Source: Phoronis australis
Taxonomy: Eukaryota > Phoronida > Phoronidae
Reading direction: 5' to 3'
NCBI GenBank assembly: GCA_002633005.1
Contig: NMRA01000121.1
Coordinates: forward strand, 431,332 to 495,331
DNA length: 64,000 nt
A program made the position numbers and the translations under genes. The number at the start of each line of letters is the position of its first letter. Positions within the stretch are counted from its first letter, which is position 1. The notes under the pieces were generated by a model, which saw only the letters and a list, made by a program, of their open reading frames with translations, was not told where the DNA came from and did not search any database. Shown piece after piece: positions 53,201 through 62,512 of this stretch.

Positions 53201-56200
53201 ACGAATTTTCCTGGATGGATAAATACTTTATGATAGTGTATAACGTTTATAACGATGTAACGTTTTGTAGCGCCCTCTACGTCACGACTTCTTCTGCCTT
53301 CATTCACACGTGAAACTATTATATTTGCGACTATGATGTCTGAACTGCCTTATTTTAAATCACCCTGTTTTACAATCCCTAATGACGTTGAGATTCGGAA
53401 GCGTTAGGTTGTTGCCATACGCCGCCACGAAGGAAAATATGTCCGAGTAAAATTTATAAATTGTGTTTTCGAAGTTAGAACATATTTTAGTTGATGCATT
53501 TCGGTTGCCAAGCATCATAGCAACAACCGGACAATCTTCGGCCAGCCATACTGTGTTTTCATGACTACGGGTTGAAACGTGATGCATTTTTCTTTCCAAA
53601 AAGGGCAAGGCCCTCAATCCCTCAATTTTTGGGCCGAGTATCGGTCCCATTCCCCCCTCAAATATATTGAAAATAACACGATATTCCCCCCCAGGAGGCC
53701 TAAAATTCCTCTATTGATCGAAAATTTCTCTCCGAAGTTCAAATCACTTGTAACCACACAGGTGACAATTTCAAGAGCACAAAAAGCTACTTGAGACAAA
53801 ACCTATGAGAGCTTGCAACAGGGCGGGGGTGCTGTTGATGATCATCAGGAGGTACATTTTACCCTCACTCGGCGAAAAATTCCCCTCAGAACGGGGACAG
53901 GCACCTTTCCCCTCGGATGAACGAGGCCCCTGAAGAAACATTTTAACTATATGCTTGCTCTGTCCAGTTAACTGAAACTGAGCTCTAAAACGAGGTTATG
54001 CTTTGGACGAACGAATTAGGTGTTTTAACTTTAAAATTGCACTTGGTCTAGATTTATATTTGAAACCTACACTGTAACACATGAAATAGACGTAACAGGT
54101 ACTAAAACCAAGAAAGCAGAATTGATGGTCAAATTATTTTTATTTTCAATTACTAGCCTGTTTTTGTTTTAACAAAATATATTTAAGAATATCAATTATT
54201 CTTTCAGTTCAATGACAAATCAACTGTTAGTCCCGGTAGTCCCTACCTCATAGTCAACAGGACCTAGGCTAGATTCCTGATCAACAAATTAATCAGATGT
54301 GACAATACGAGCAGATGATTTTGTTCGTGTAGAAAGCATGTTTATCATAAATTTACAAGAAGAAACGTAACCCTGCATTCACCATAATACCTAATCCGTG
54401 ATACGACGGTCGCCGGAATTTGGTCATATTTACTTTTCATGTTTCGAAACTAGTTTTCCGAAAAAAACTTACACCCTTTTGTCAGATAACTCTTTGGTGC
54501 ATTGACATGTTCTCTAATGTAATTTTCTACGTCTTTGTCATTAATTATCGAGACACTTTTAAGATTTGATATCCAGGTTGGACTCGAAAGACCGGTCATT
54601 GAACTCACGCAACGTCAACGTCCGCGCTTTTTATCGCAGTGAGTCTCGCTTCAGGTTTTAATGTCCGCCGCGTGAATTAGGTCTATGGGCTGCTACCGAA
54701 CTATACGTCACAATACTATGAATGTTATACTCTACATCCTTTAATGACCATGTCACTGTGTCTCAAAAAGAATTTTGATACATCTTAAGAGATTATAGCC
54801 TTTACTATACCTGTTGCTATACGTAACAAGCCAAAAAAAAATTAGATTTATTTTTCTCTTATCGGGTTGTACGTATTGGGTAGAAGACCGTCTCCGCCAT
54901 TGTTGTTTTACCGGTGCGATACTCAGGAATTGTGAGGAAAGTCCGCGAAGTGCAACTTTTTTCAGACATGAAAAGGTGCATTTGTGGAGGCTGTAGTAAC
55001 AGCAACGTGACCGAGAACGTCTGTGTGTTCAAATATCCTAAAGACGTGAAAGTTGCATAGAAATGGCAACAGTTTGGGCACCGTACGAGAGTGTGGAATG
55101 CCATTGTGAAACATTGTTCGGCACATTTCACGCAATTGTGTTTCGACCAAATACAATAGTGGCGTTATGATGAAGAACTCGCCACCTTGTAAGTTGAACT
55201 CAGACGATTTTGATCTATTTGCATCTGGTTCTGCGTGGTTGTTATAATGTAACCGTGTACTGTATGAACACCCCGGCTTTACGAGAACTATTAATGGAGC
55301 TCAAGTGATTCACCCAACATCTTGTCAGGCGTATTAGATTTATGGCGGGTATTTCACTAGAAATTCGATGTGGTATCACTCGCTTTGGAGTCAAACAATG
55401 CGATGTTTTTCTATGAGAGAACATGAACGGACTAAATCTGGCAGAGCTTACGTCTGCGGGCAGAAGACTACATGTAAACTAGCATTTTAATACCAACGGT
55501 AGAAAGAAATTCCCTCCTTACATTCGGCCAGGTTCACGATTTCTGTTTTGTTATTCTCAAAACGTTCACAACATGGTGGTCTCCTATCATAACGTCAAAA
55601 GTGTAGGTTTCATGTCGCCGATTTCACGGGAAGAACACGAGATCTACAATTCCGGAAGACGATGTGATTCTCCGTGCAAATGTCGTTGATTATTATTTAT
55701 GCCGTTTATATCGAGGTACATAAAAGTTCAGTTTGGCGTAGGCAAATACAAATCAGAGACAAATACGGTAATTCTTCGGTTAGGCCTAATTAGCACACAA
55801 TATGGCCGACAAGTGAAATCTATTTTGGAAATTTCTTCCCAAAAATAAAGATTAAGAAAAATTTAGCCTTTTACTAGCATTTTTTGTACTGCGTAGATCT
55901 CAAAAACAACTTTTGGTGAATCTCCTATTTTTGCAGCCATTGAAAGTGGAAAATGAAAAGTTTGGCAAATAATTTTGTGCGAAATAAGTGAAGAATTGCC
56001 GTATCTCATATGCACTGACATCATCGTTGTCGCCACTCTTTGCTGTTGACCTAGGATTCTTAATGTTATACATGTACACATGGGATGCAGTTTACCTGGG
56101 GCGTCTGACACGCTTTCTTTGTAATCTGAAGAAATGGCCAAGCTCTTCGCCTTTTCATCGTTAGCATAACTGAAGCCCAGCTGATCGCCGTTTCCACTGA

Positions 56201-59200
56201 AGCCCATCCCGATTGTGTCGGATATATTCAAACCCTTCTCTTTCGATCTGGAAAAACACCAAGCCCAAGCGTAAAAATACAAGTAGTCATACTGTACAGG
56301 ACAATCATTTCAACTAGTTTACAAGCACTGGACAAAACGTGCAGAACAATTTAAAATTTGGATGAGTCAGAGGAAAACAAATTGATAGTTTACATTATTG
56401 ATTCTTTGACCATATCGGGCATTTACCTAGCTAGAATTTCTGTGGAGCCTAACGACCCCGCACCCAAGATGACTATATCAGCCCTTACGACTTGCTCGTC
56501 TTTATAATCTTCGTCGCCATGACAGCGTCTGTATGTCACTTGCCAGCTTCCGTCCTCGGGAACGTCTTGAACGTGTGCCACTTTAACCTGGTAAATGATG
56601 AAATTTTGGCAAGTATACAAGGTCTCTCGTTTTAACATTTGAACTGGGAGCATAAAGCAGTTCATAAGTATATCTGCATTTGCGGCGTCAGGGTTTCAAC
56701 AACAAGGAATTTTTTGTACCCGCCCGCGTTTCGTAGGCGTCATTGTGTCTCGCTGGTTCCCTGCTGCTTAGGCCAGCCAGCACGCAGGTATCAAGCAGTG
56801 GCACGCGCTTTAGCATTGGTCGATGTAACCTCGGCAGTCATTGGTTAGCTTTGCAACACCGTGAAAAGATGGCGGCCTGTGAACGATTTTTAGCCTTGTC
56901 ATGCAAGTGGCGTCATCGCAGCAACTATTTCGTTTCTGCAGTGATGTTTAATAGCCGCGTGCTTGAAGCTCATACATGTGTAATACACTCATCTGGCCGA
57001 TTTAACCGGTGTGTTATTCATACAGGACACTACCATAAACAAAAGTCATCGACAGTAGAAAGATACATTCCGAAAAGGCGCAATCACAATTCCTAGGATT
57101 CACATTTCCTGAACATAAATTTTACGCACCAATTTGTCTGTACAACAGACCACATTACACTTCAGTCCATCAGTCATGCCAGTTTGTTTGCGTAAAGCGC
57201 TGCCTGTTGAGAATTCGACTAGCCAATCAGAAACGCCGGTGTAAAAAAATTCCCGAGGAAAATTAAGGGAACCAGCGAGCCATTGTGTTCCCCTGGTTTC
57301 AGAAGCGCCACCTATTCAAATTCGAGTTCCCATTGTTTCACTCTTCTCACTTACGATTTGAAGTATGGTATACTCCTTACGAAAGCATTCTTGTATAAAT
57401 GAATAACTTGTGACACATCAGTATGGCTTCGCAAAATGTGAAGAGACTAAAAACACGAAGCAGAGTGAAACATATCGACGTAAATGCTCGTATCTGAACC
57501 GATACTGAACCTGGCAGATGCATTGGTAACAGTTCGTTTTCACTGAAAATAAAATAAAATATAGTAATCCACTAGTAGTTTTAAATTTATGGAATTAAGG
57601 AATATTTGGAGCTGTGCTAATCTTAGTTAAAGCCGCTACAAACGATGCTCTGGAGATATACATTTGCTGTCCTCATATGTTGTTTTTTACTTTTCTAAAG
57701 CAACGACATTACATTCTATTTGTTTGAATTTTAATCGAAGTCTGAAGCAGTAACGACCTGATACTTCATCTGAGGCCTAGAAATCATTTCTTGTCTGAGC
57801 ACGGTACAAGATGAGGCCAATTTTATAGCAGCAAGAGGTATAAGAACATGTAGTAGCTAGTAAGTGGCATAAAGCAAAAACTGTTATTGACAGGAGATGC
57901 AGGTATATTAACTTGTGAAAGGAATAGGAAATCGAGCCAAAACGAAATTCCAAGTCTACAATAAGGATAGTTAACGATCTACATCACTGACGGATAAACA
58001 ATATAGAAAAGGGGGTAACCACTACTTCCTCAGAAAAAATTTCCGGGCGAACCTAAAAACGGCATGCTTTTTGTTTTGATCGTTTCCGTAAGTGTCATGA
58101 CCCCGGTGTCTCCAATGCCGCCTATTTACATATTTTTACACGTGATAGCCGTTTCCATCTCTATAACTACCTGAGTGAATATATCTGCTCCATGATACTT
58201 TGCGTCGGGGAGATAGTTCCTGTCAAGTGTATTCTTCGCACCTGTGTTGCACCCTGTCACGCAGTTACCACAGCCGTTACAGGCCGGTTGGGGCACGCCC
58301 ACGTGGTTTGACACTCGACTTCTTGAATCGGTAGTAACTACAATGGGCGTTTTGTAGTGTAATTCCGAAAGTGGTTTATTCTTTGCATTTACAAAGAAAT
58401 CTCCGAGATCTTCGATATCTTTTACATTGCTTCTTTCGATGAATTGGGCAACTTCACTCAACTGTTGTGATTTCGCAGTGTCTATCGGGTAAACATTTGG
58501 TCGTAACATTGTCTTCGCTATCTCCATGTCAGCTTTAAAGCCGTCAAAATCGTCCCTAAAATCTTGAGGCCATTCCTGGTCTTGAAAAACCCTCTCGTCA
58601 GCTTCAATGCAGACGTTGGCATTAATGAGCGATGTTCCTCCAAGTCCACACCCTTTTACAACCGTCACGTCCTCGCTCACAACGAATTCGTATAAACCTA
58701 GGATAAGATTTTGATTTTATTAAATTTATGTCATGAAATTTTTAGCCACAATTAACGTTTCTCAGTTTGGGGTGACTCCTTTCTGCTGACAGGTCGTGGA
58801 GACAAATTAATTAGAAGTGGATATATGGACAGGATGAAGGTCTGTACCACAAATGGAAAAAAGTCGCTTCATTCATGCTCAGAATTTTAATAGTTATGCA
58901 GTGTATGTATTTACTTTCGGACAAAACGTAATGAAAAACACATGAATAAACTTACTTTTGAATAATTTACTTGAATAAAAATTAACGTCGATTTTGCAAT
59001 AACAATACACAGGACTAAAATGGTGGTAAATTTATGTAACGTTGACTTCCGGTTGCGGGAAAACTTGGATTTCGAAAATTTATTTTTTAATTGATATCAA
59101 GCTATCTGAATAGTCTTTCACTCTTATGTTCAACAATCCCAGAATGTTACTTTAAAGCGGTCCTTACTCAGAATAAAGTGATTTGTTATCATGAAAAGAA

Positions 59201-59969
59201 CTGATAATTCGGTAAAGTTATTTGAAATCGCATTCGTAGCCAAAATTACTTAACAAGGGGCCAAAACGCCAAACTGTCGGCGATCCCCTACAATCTGAGC
59301 AAGCATCAAGCTGACACCAATTTTATAGCTGATAGCGAGCTTAGAGCAGCCGTAAGCGATTCATATTTTATGCCTGCTAGCTTGACAATCTAAATGCTAC
59401 AAGTATCAACAGAACTAACATGAGTCATTTCGCTGATCGTCTACTTTCATACTTCTGCCCCGGCTGTCACACCAAACTTAGTGTGTTTTCCGTAGACGCG
59501 GGAACTTCGCGAAAGCGCAAAATCACTCAAGACTTTACGAGACATCGCCATATGTCGCAAGCGAAGCTCGTGATCAGAGTGGCTTCTTTCGCTAGGTTCT
59601 TACATCTACGGAACCCAGTCCCGTTCTCAGACCGATTGCTTAACGCTTAATTGGATCACAATTAGGTTTTTTTATCTCGTTTATGGCGTGACAGGGCTCA
59701 AAGTACCGAAAGCACCAACCTAGGTCATTTCCAGAGACTGTGTGCCCGTCAACTTTCACTTGCATTTCACGGGAAGCATCCAAAAACGTCTCCGGAAAGT
59801 TTCCTGGCAACCATTCTTTCCCCCGCTCCAGAACGCAGACAGATTTTCCGGCGCGTGCGGCACGTGAGGCAGCAATTGAGCCACCGTATCCTGAACCCAC
59901 GACAACCACATCGTAGAAGCTTCCAATGACTGTTGCATCAGTCTCTGATATCCGGGGCACTTCGGGCGT
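27620..59969 (-). CDS. Three-enzyme fusion: GMC oxidoreductase, alpha/beta hydrolase, metallophosphoesterase
   Basis: Twenty-six exons join in one frame of 1659 codons with no stop. On the - strand they are: 59969-59720, 58697-58171, 56587-56427, 56247-56096, 52705-52503, 51634-51473, 51297-51117, 48885-48715, 48246-48019, 47637-47377, 45939-45753, 45271-45156, 44739-44602, 43945-43830, 43333-43205, 42810-42696, 42060-41886, 41690-41498, 39425-39191, 38987-38765, 38294-38041, 35354-35142, 32400-32305, 30673-30488, 29106-28991, 27808-27620. I number them 2-27, because the first exon shown opens at an acceptor and lacks a start Met, so at least one upstream exon is missing. Every junction is GT..AG and phase-matched, including across the three domain borders, which argues for a single transcript. 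Residue numbers used elsewhere count from the first codon of exon 2. Bacterial GMC plus alpha/beta hydrolase fusions are known; the added phosphoesterase is the unusual part. The substrate is unknown; the sterol or lipid assignment is inferred from family resemblance. Confidence 0.9.
28381..28443. repeat. 63-bp element with perfect 10-bp terminal inverted repeats
   Basis: It starts GGGCAGCGCA and ends TGCGCTGCCC, which are perfect inverted ends. An internal GGGGGCTATAGTCCCCC is also palindromic. It is related to the block at 3036-3095 in the opposite orientation, so it is a very small MITE-like or SINE-fragment hairpin. Confidence 0.65.
29975..30500. repeat. 38-bp minisatellite running into the exon 25 donor
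   Basis: About 13 diverged units of roughly 38 bases on the + strand, each with TTATTCTAC, ACCTTCCA and TTTCCTTCCCGCG-like blocks. The last unit overlaps the end of exon 25 (30488) and its donor. On the - strand, ACCTTCC reads GGAAGGT, the sequence of the true exon/intron junction. Confidence 0.85.
33990..34390 (+). repeat. Dispersed repeat, copy A
   Basis: Blocks CTTCACAGCACCTGTGAGGG, CTGGTTTAATTAGTCATTTA, ATTACACCCTG and CGGTTGAAAAACGGC occur in the same order at 61090-61860. It lies in the intron between exons 23 and 24 of the fusion gene. Confidence 0.7.
36515..37972. mobile_element. 1.46-kb element with long terminal inverted repeats
   Basis: Left arm 36515-36707 (AGGGTGTTTCATCG, GGTGTAAAACAAATATCCTG, CTTCAAAACAGC, AAAACACTAACC, GGACAGGAAACC) matches the reverse complement of the right arm 37841-37972 (AAGGTGTTCCATCG, GGTGTAACACAAATATCCCG, CTTCAAAACAGC, AAAACACCAACC, GGACAGGACACC). 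There is no transposase frame in between. It lies in the intron between exons 22 and 23. Confidence 0.65.
38529..38596. other. Assembly gap, 68 N
   Basis: Unknown bases in the intron between exons 21 and 22 of the fusion gene. The true length may differ. A single N at 35977 sits within a G run. Confidence 1.
38765..38987 (-). CDS. Acidic linker exon between hydrolase and phosphoesterase
   Basis: Exon 21 encodes residues about 1235-1307. It has no Met, so a simple start-to-stop ORF search misses it. It opens after a clear acceptor and closes at donor GTGCGT; taking phase 1 in and phase 2 out is exactly what the flanking exons need. It contains an acidic run (SDDDVDGEE) and then a helix-like segment (LTTAQKIASILLNNEIPNED). 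I recognise no domain. It may bind a partner or simply tether the two enzymes. The intron after it contains the assembly gap. Confidence 0.8.
39191..45271 (-). CDS. Alpha/beta hydrolase domain with Cys in the nucleophile position
   Basis: Exons 13-20, residues about 829-1233. The oxyanion loop is LLLHGHGTYS (about 874-883). KYDVWCLDWR and FTLDDVAKYDIPSAV match the strand and helix before the nucleophile elbow. The elbow reads ILCHCMGAST, with Cys at about 956 where Gly-x-Ser-x-Gly is usual. FEMFG-type and Cys-rich segments (CKNSICHKL, LNNDTHRTFHEMFG) form the lid-like region. VPMILLMSELNGVY sits where the catalytic Asp normally falls and has Asn. EGYGHLDSIIGKNANKDIYP carries the likely catalytic His at about 1181 and is a hallmark of the hydrolase half of bacterial GMC fusions. 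Activity may be esterase or acyl-transferase-like, or thioester-based. The order oxidoreductase then hydrolase is as in bacteria. Confidence 0.88.
40316..40420. repeat. G-homopolymer-rich dispersed sequence
   Basis: Two runs of 10 or more G occur within about 100 bases (near 40318 and 40404), followed by a segment ending GATCCGCCACTGG at about 40555. It looks like the end of a dispersed element and is prone to sequencing error. Confidence 0.4.
42401..42448 (+). repeat. 30-bp tandem duplication
   Basis: GCAAGCAACGGGATAGCC occurs at 42401-42418 and again at 42431-42448, in the intron between exons 17 and 18. Confidence 0.7.
45753..59969 (-). CDS. GMC (cholesterol-oxidase-like) flavin oxidoreductase domain
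   Basis: Exons 2-12, residues 1 to about 830. The Rossmann FAD loop is VVVVGSGYGGS (Gly 25, 27, 30), followed by VCVLERG, whose Glu would bind the FAD ribose. GCGLGGTSLINANV is the second FAD-contact motif. The cysteine cluster CNGCGNCVTGCNTGAK has Cys at about 223, 226, 229 and 233. DIVILGAGSLGSTEIL is the GMC glycine motif. Catalytic His is about 521 in TVHPLGGCNMG, and the Asn/Pro pair about 570 in RSVGINPLLTICGVAER. These place it in the bacterial ChoD-like cholesterol oxidase group of GMC enzymes, which oxidise alcohols using FAD and O2 or another acceptor. The region from about 604 to 830 (starting SAIKTPGFRVEETMKGSF) is a beta-rich extension also seen in bacterial fusions. No signal peptide can be judged because exon 1 is missing. 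Confidence 0.9.
46687..47020. mobile_element. 334-bp MITE with about 40-bp inverted ends
   Basis: Both ends begin CAGCCTCGTCCCCAAGCCTC (the right end as reverse complement), and similarity continues for about 40 bases. The flanks GCTACCTTG and GTGACCTTG agree at 7 of 9 positions, a plausible target-site duplication of the hAT-like size class. There is no coding capacity. It lies in the intron between exons 11 and 12. Confidence 0.8.
49555..49688. mobile_element. 134-bp hairpin element with 27-bp inverted ends
   Basis: 49555-49581 and the reverse complement of 49662-49688 match at 26 of 27 bases (ACAAAACGTACCTCGAGT core). The 80-base loop has no coding content. It lies in the intron between exons 8 and 9. 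Confidence 0.8.
51700..51767 (-). other. Candidate alternative (frame-shifting) exon of the fusion gene
   Basis: A strong acceptor (CGTCTGCAG) is followed by 68 open bases reading EFLLQDYRIDQISAVLEKTL, with a possible GTATGA donor. It lies in the intron between exons 6 and 7. Exons 6 and 7 join perfectly without it. Inclusion adds 68 bases, not a multiple of three, and would bring a stop into exon 7. It could be a poison exon or chance. Confidence 0.3.
52810..53070. repeat. Degenerate short-period repeat (AAGTCCGAAGG-like)
   Basis: Motifs of the type TCGAAGGTTCACAAG and AAGTCCGAAGGCTC recur irregularly about every 15-30 bases. It starts some 100 bases upstream of the exon 6 acceptor. Confidence 0.5.
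54968..55189 (+). pseudogene. Decayed THAP zinc-finger domain
   Basis: Beginning at an ATG, the frame shows CICGGCSNSN, VCVFKYPKD, KWQQFGHRTRVWN and KHCSAHF. These match the THAP C2CH zinc finger: a Cys pair, the FPxD-type core, Trp, and Cys-x2-His. Two in-frame TAG codons interrupt it, and the terminal AVPT-like box is not seen. THAP domains occur in cellular DNA-binding proteins and in P-element-type transposases. This copy sits antisense in an intron of the fusion gene, so a transposon relic or retrocopy is likely. Confidence 0.7.
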
Positions 59970-60568
59970 CTGTAAAACAGGTAATTTAATTATTTCACCA
60001 CGTCTCAGAACATGGCATTTACCATATAAGTTAAAGCAATATACATGTATATGTAACAATCCGCTGGGCTACCTACAGAACGTGATTCTGTTTACTTCAG
60101 TGAGGCCATGGTTATGTCCACCAACTCCTGAAATTTTCCTGCCAAAATGTAACATGGCCTTGGAAAAGACAATGGCAAATTATTTGCTGATCTTAGTGAG
60201 CGATTTAGATGATGAATTGAGACGAGGTTGGAAAGCAACTGGAGAGAAGTGGTATGGATGCGCGATAAACAAGCGGAGTAGTAGTTAAACTTAATGAGTT
60301 CCTTGGCAAGAGTGGATGTTGTTGCAAACTGACAATGCGTGCCGGTGTTTACAACCCTCTGTAAAATACTTAGCTGTGAGAAAGCAGTAACGTAAAGAAG
60401 GGAATTAAATTAGACCAGGCGATAAGTGCAAGGACACATGCATTCACTGTTACGAGCTTCTCACTGGCGCCAATACTAATGTGGTGATAGCAGGTAGTCT
60501 TGAAAATACAGCTGGCATTGTCAACCATTGACATTGTGATGTTGATGATGAGCCCAAGATCAGGCTCC

Positions 60569-60709
60569 CGTTCAGTAACGCTAGGACCTCGCTAAAAAGC
60601 AAGACTTAGCGAGATTACGTGAGATATTGCCGTGTATTTCAAACGAGAACACGTGACTTTGACTAGGTTTTAGCTAGGTCCTAGCGTAGGTCCTAGGGTC
60701 TATTGAACG
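60569..60709. mobile_element. 141-bp MITE-like inverted repeat
   Basis: The left end CGTTCAGTAACGCTAGGACC then CGCTAAAA resembles the reverse complement of the right end (CGTTCAATAGACCCTAGGAC, and CGCTAGGACCTAGCTAAAA). The extra CTAGGACC block at the right is duplicated. Confidence 0.55.
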
Positions 60710-61089
60710 CACGCCAGGAGTCGACAACTCATGGGCAATCATAGCGCCCTGAATTTGATTGGATGTAGAAGGATATCGATTTATGTAATAGGGTGAGGAA
60801 ACGAACAATATTTCAGTCTTGAACTCGTTTCCAGCATCTAGTTTTTGTAAAGGAAATAGTAGTTTCTACCCTTCCCTGTTATGCAGGGGTTTCTCATTTT
60901 GTACACAATGCAACCAATGTTATGGGCTAATCACAGTATATTTCAAAGCTACACAATAGATGTTTGCCCATTTTTATCTAACACAAAACCCTTATCTTCA
61001 AATTTCGTATTGGTATTCGGAATATATTAATTTAAATGTCACTGCTTCCTGATTTTTTCATTGAGGAACGTAATTGGATCAAACGGCAC

Positions 61090-61860
61090 AAAAGAGCCAA
61101 TTAATATATAAATTTCGGGTGAATGTCTGACTAAATTCTTCACAGGAACTATGAGGGATCCATACTCTAAAATCTGTGACTTTATAGGGTTGTGAGTTTT
61201 TATTGTACAAAGATAAAACCCGGGGTGGTTCGTAGAGAAAAATACTTGGGTTCAGTATGATCTATTAAATGCTTCTGATGTGATAGTATAAAGATATAAC
61301 ATACAGCATGCAAGTGAACCTATTCGACCAATCAGAATGCGCGCCAAATAGAAAACTAACCAATGGGGAAGATTAGCTTGGGCTGGGATGATTTGTAAAT
61401 ATATGTCAAGAGGTAGCAATAATAACTTTAAACTGAACATGTACAGGAAATACCTAAGCTAAATTAACCATGAAAACCTGTCACAAACACATTCAATAAG
61501 GGTAGCAATCTTTTGAATTATTCAAATTATTTCCCTGCTGGTTTAATTAGTCACTTATCTAACCTCTCTGGTTCTTTTCCTTTTTCGTGCTACTATTACA
61601 CCCTAACTTCATTGACATTACACTTAATTAGTTGACTAATTAATTAATTGATTAATCAGCCAATTAGCTCATGAAGGATTTCATTATTACACAGAGTTAA
61701 TATTTATGAAGTAAATTATTGACCTTTTGGTTCTAGTACCGTACATTTATTCACCATCAAGAATTTATGAAAAGCTTTTTAATGATATCACTCTTATGCA
61801 ATAATCGGTTGAAAAACAGCGGAGTTGCTAAAAGTTTTGGCGGTAGTAAAGAAGGTGACA
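61090..61860 (+). repeat. Dispersed repeat, copy B with internal insertion
   Basis: Direct-orientation relative of 33990-34390 (CTTCACAGGAACTATGAGGG, CTGGTTTAATTAGTCACTTA, ATTACACCCTAAC, CGGTTGAAAAACAGCGG). About 300 bases at roughly 61200-61500 have no counterpart in copy A, and an AT palindrome lies near 61625-61670. Confidence 0.65.
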
Positions 61861-62113
61861 CTTTTCCCAGTGACCTATACTTATTATTATTATTTGTCCT
61901 AGGCACGTGATTTTGGTATCGTACTGGAGCTCGGGTGGTACTTAATCGTGTGGATATATTTAAAGGAAGTGGTAAGCTATCGAAGTTATTGTTATACGTA
62001 CAGATGGCTTTACCTTACACCTAGCAGTTAGGCAGTGGTAGTACCCAAGGCCGTGTTTCCGAATCGCATATGGCCCCTTGTTTGACAGTGTTTGGTGCCA
62101 TTAGACCGCATTA

Positions 62114-62512
62114 GCCCGGTCTCCAATCTTTTTACTCGAAATAGAACTCGAAATTAGGTTTGGCATTTTCTACTCTACTTTTGGGCGAACTCGAGATAAG
62201 TGTCTATTATTCTATGCTCGAGCACACAATAACTTACGTAGATAATTTATTGCCCTTAGTTCACAGTTTGTAGACCCAATATTAAAGCAATAAGTTCGAG
62301 TTTGAACTCGAAATTTCGAGTTTTTACTCGAGTTCGTGGCACGAATATAAGGGTCTTCAAGGGCAAACTTGAACTAGAAACTCCTATGCATAAACTATAA
62401 TGTATTCGAGCACAGTATGATAACCAATTATCTTAAGTTCGCACAAAAGGAGCAGAGAAATTGCCAAAAGTAGTTACGAGTTCGTTTCGAGTACAAAGAT
62501 TAGAGACCGGAC
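62114..62512. mobile_element. About 400-bp full-length foldback element
   Basis: The left end CCGGTCTCCAATCTTTTTAC is the imperfect inverted match of the right end (CCGGTCTCTAATCTTTGTAC), and similarity continues inward (ACTCGAAA, TTTTGGCRATTT-like). The centre is also palindromic, rich in ACTCGAGTT motifs. Confidence 0.7.

Noticed and set aside
27620-59969. Bacterial contamination as source of the GMC/hydrolase sequence
   Set aside because: The coding sequence is split by more than 25 consensus introns holding the same repeat types as the rest of the window.
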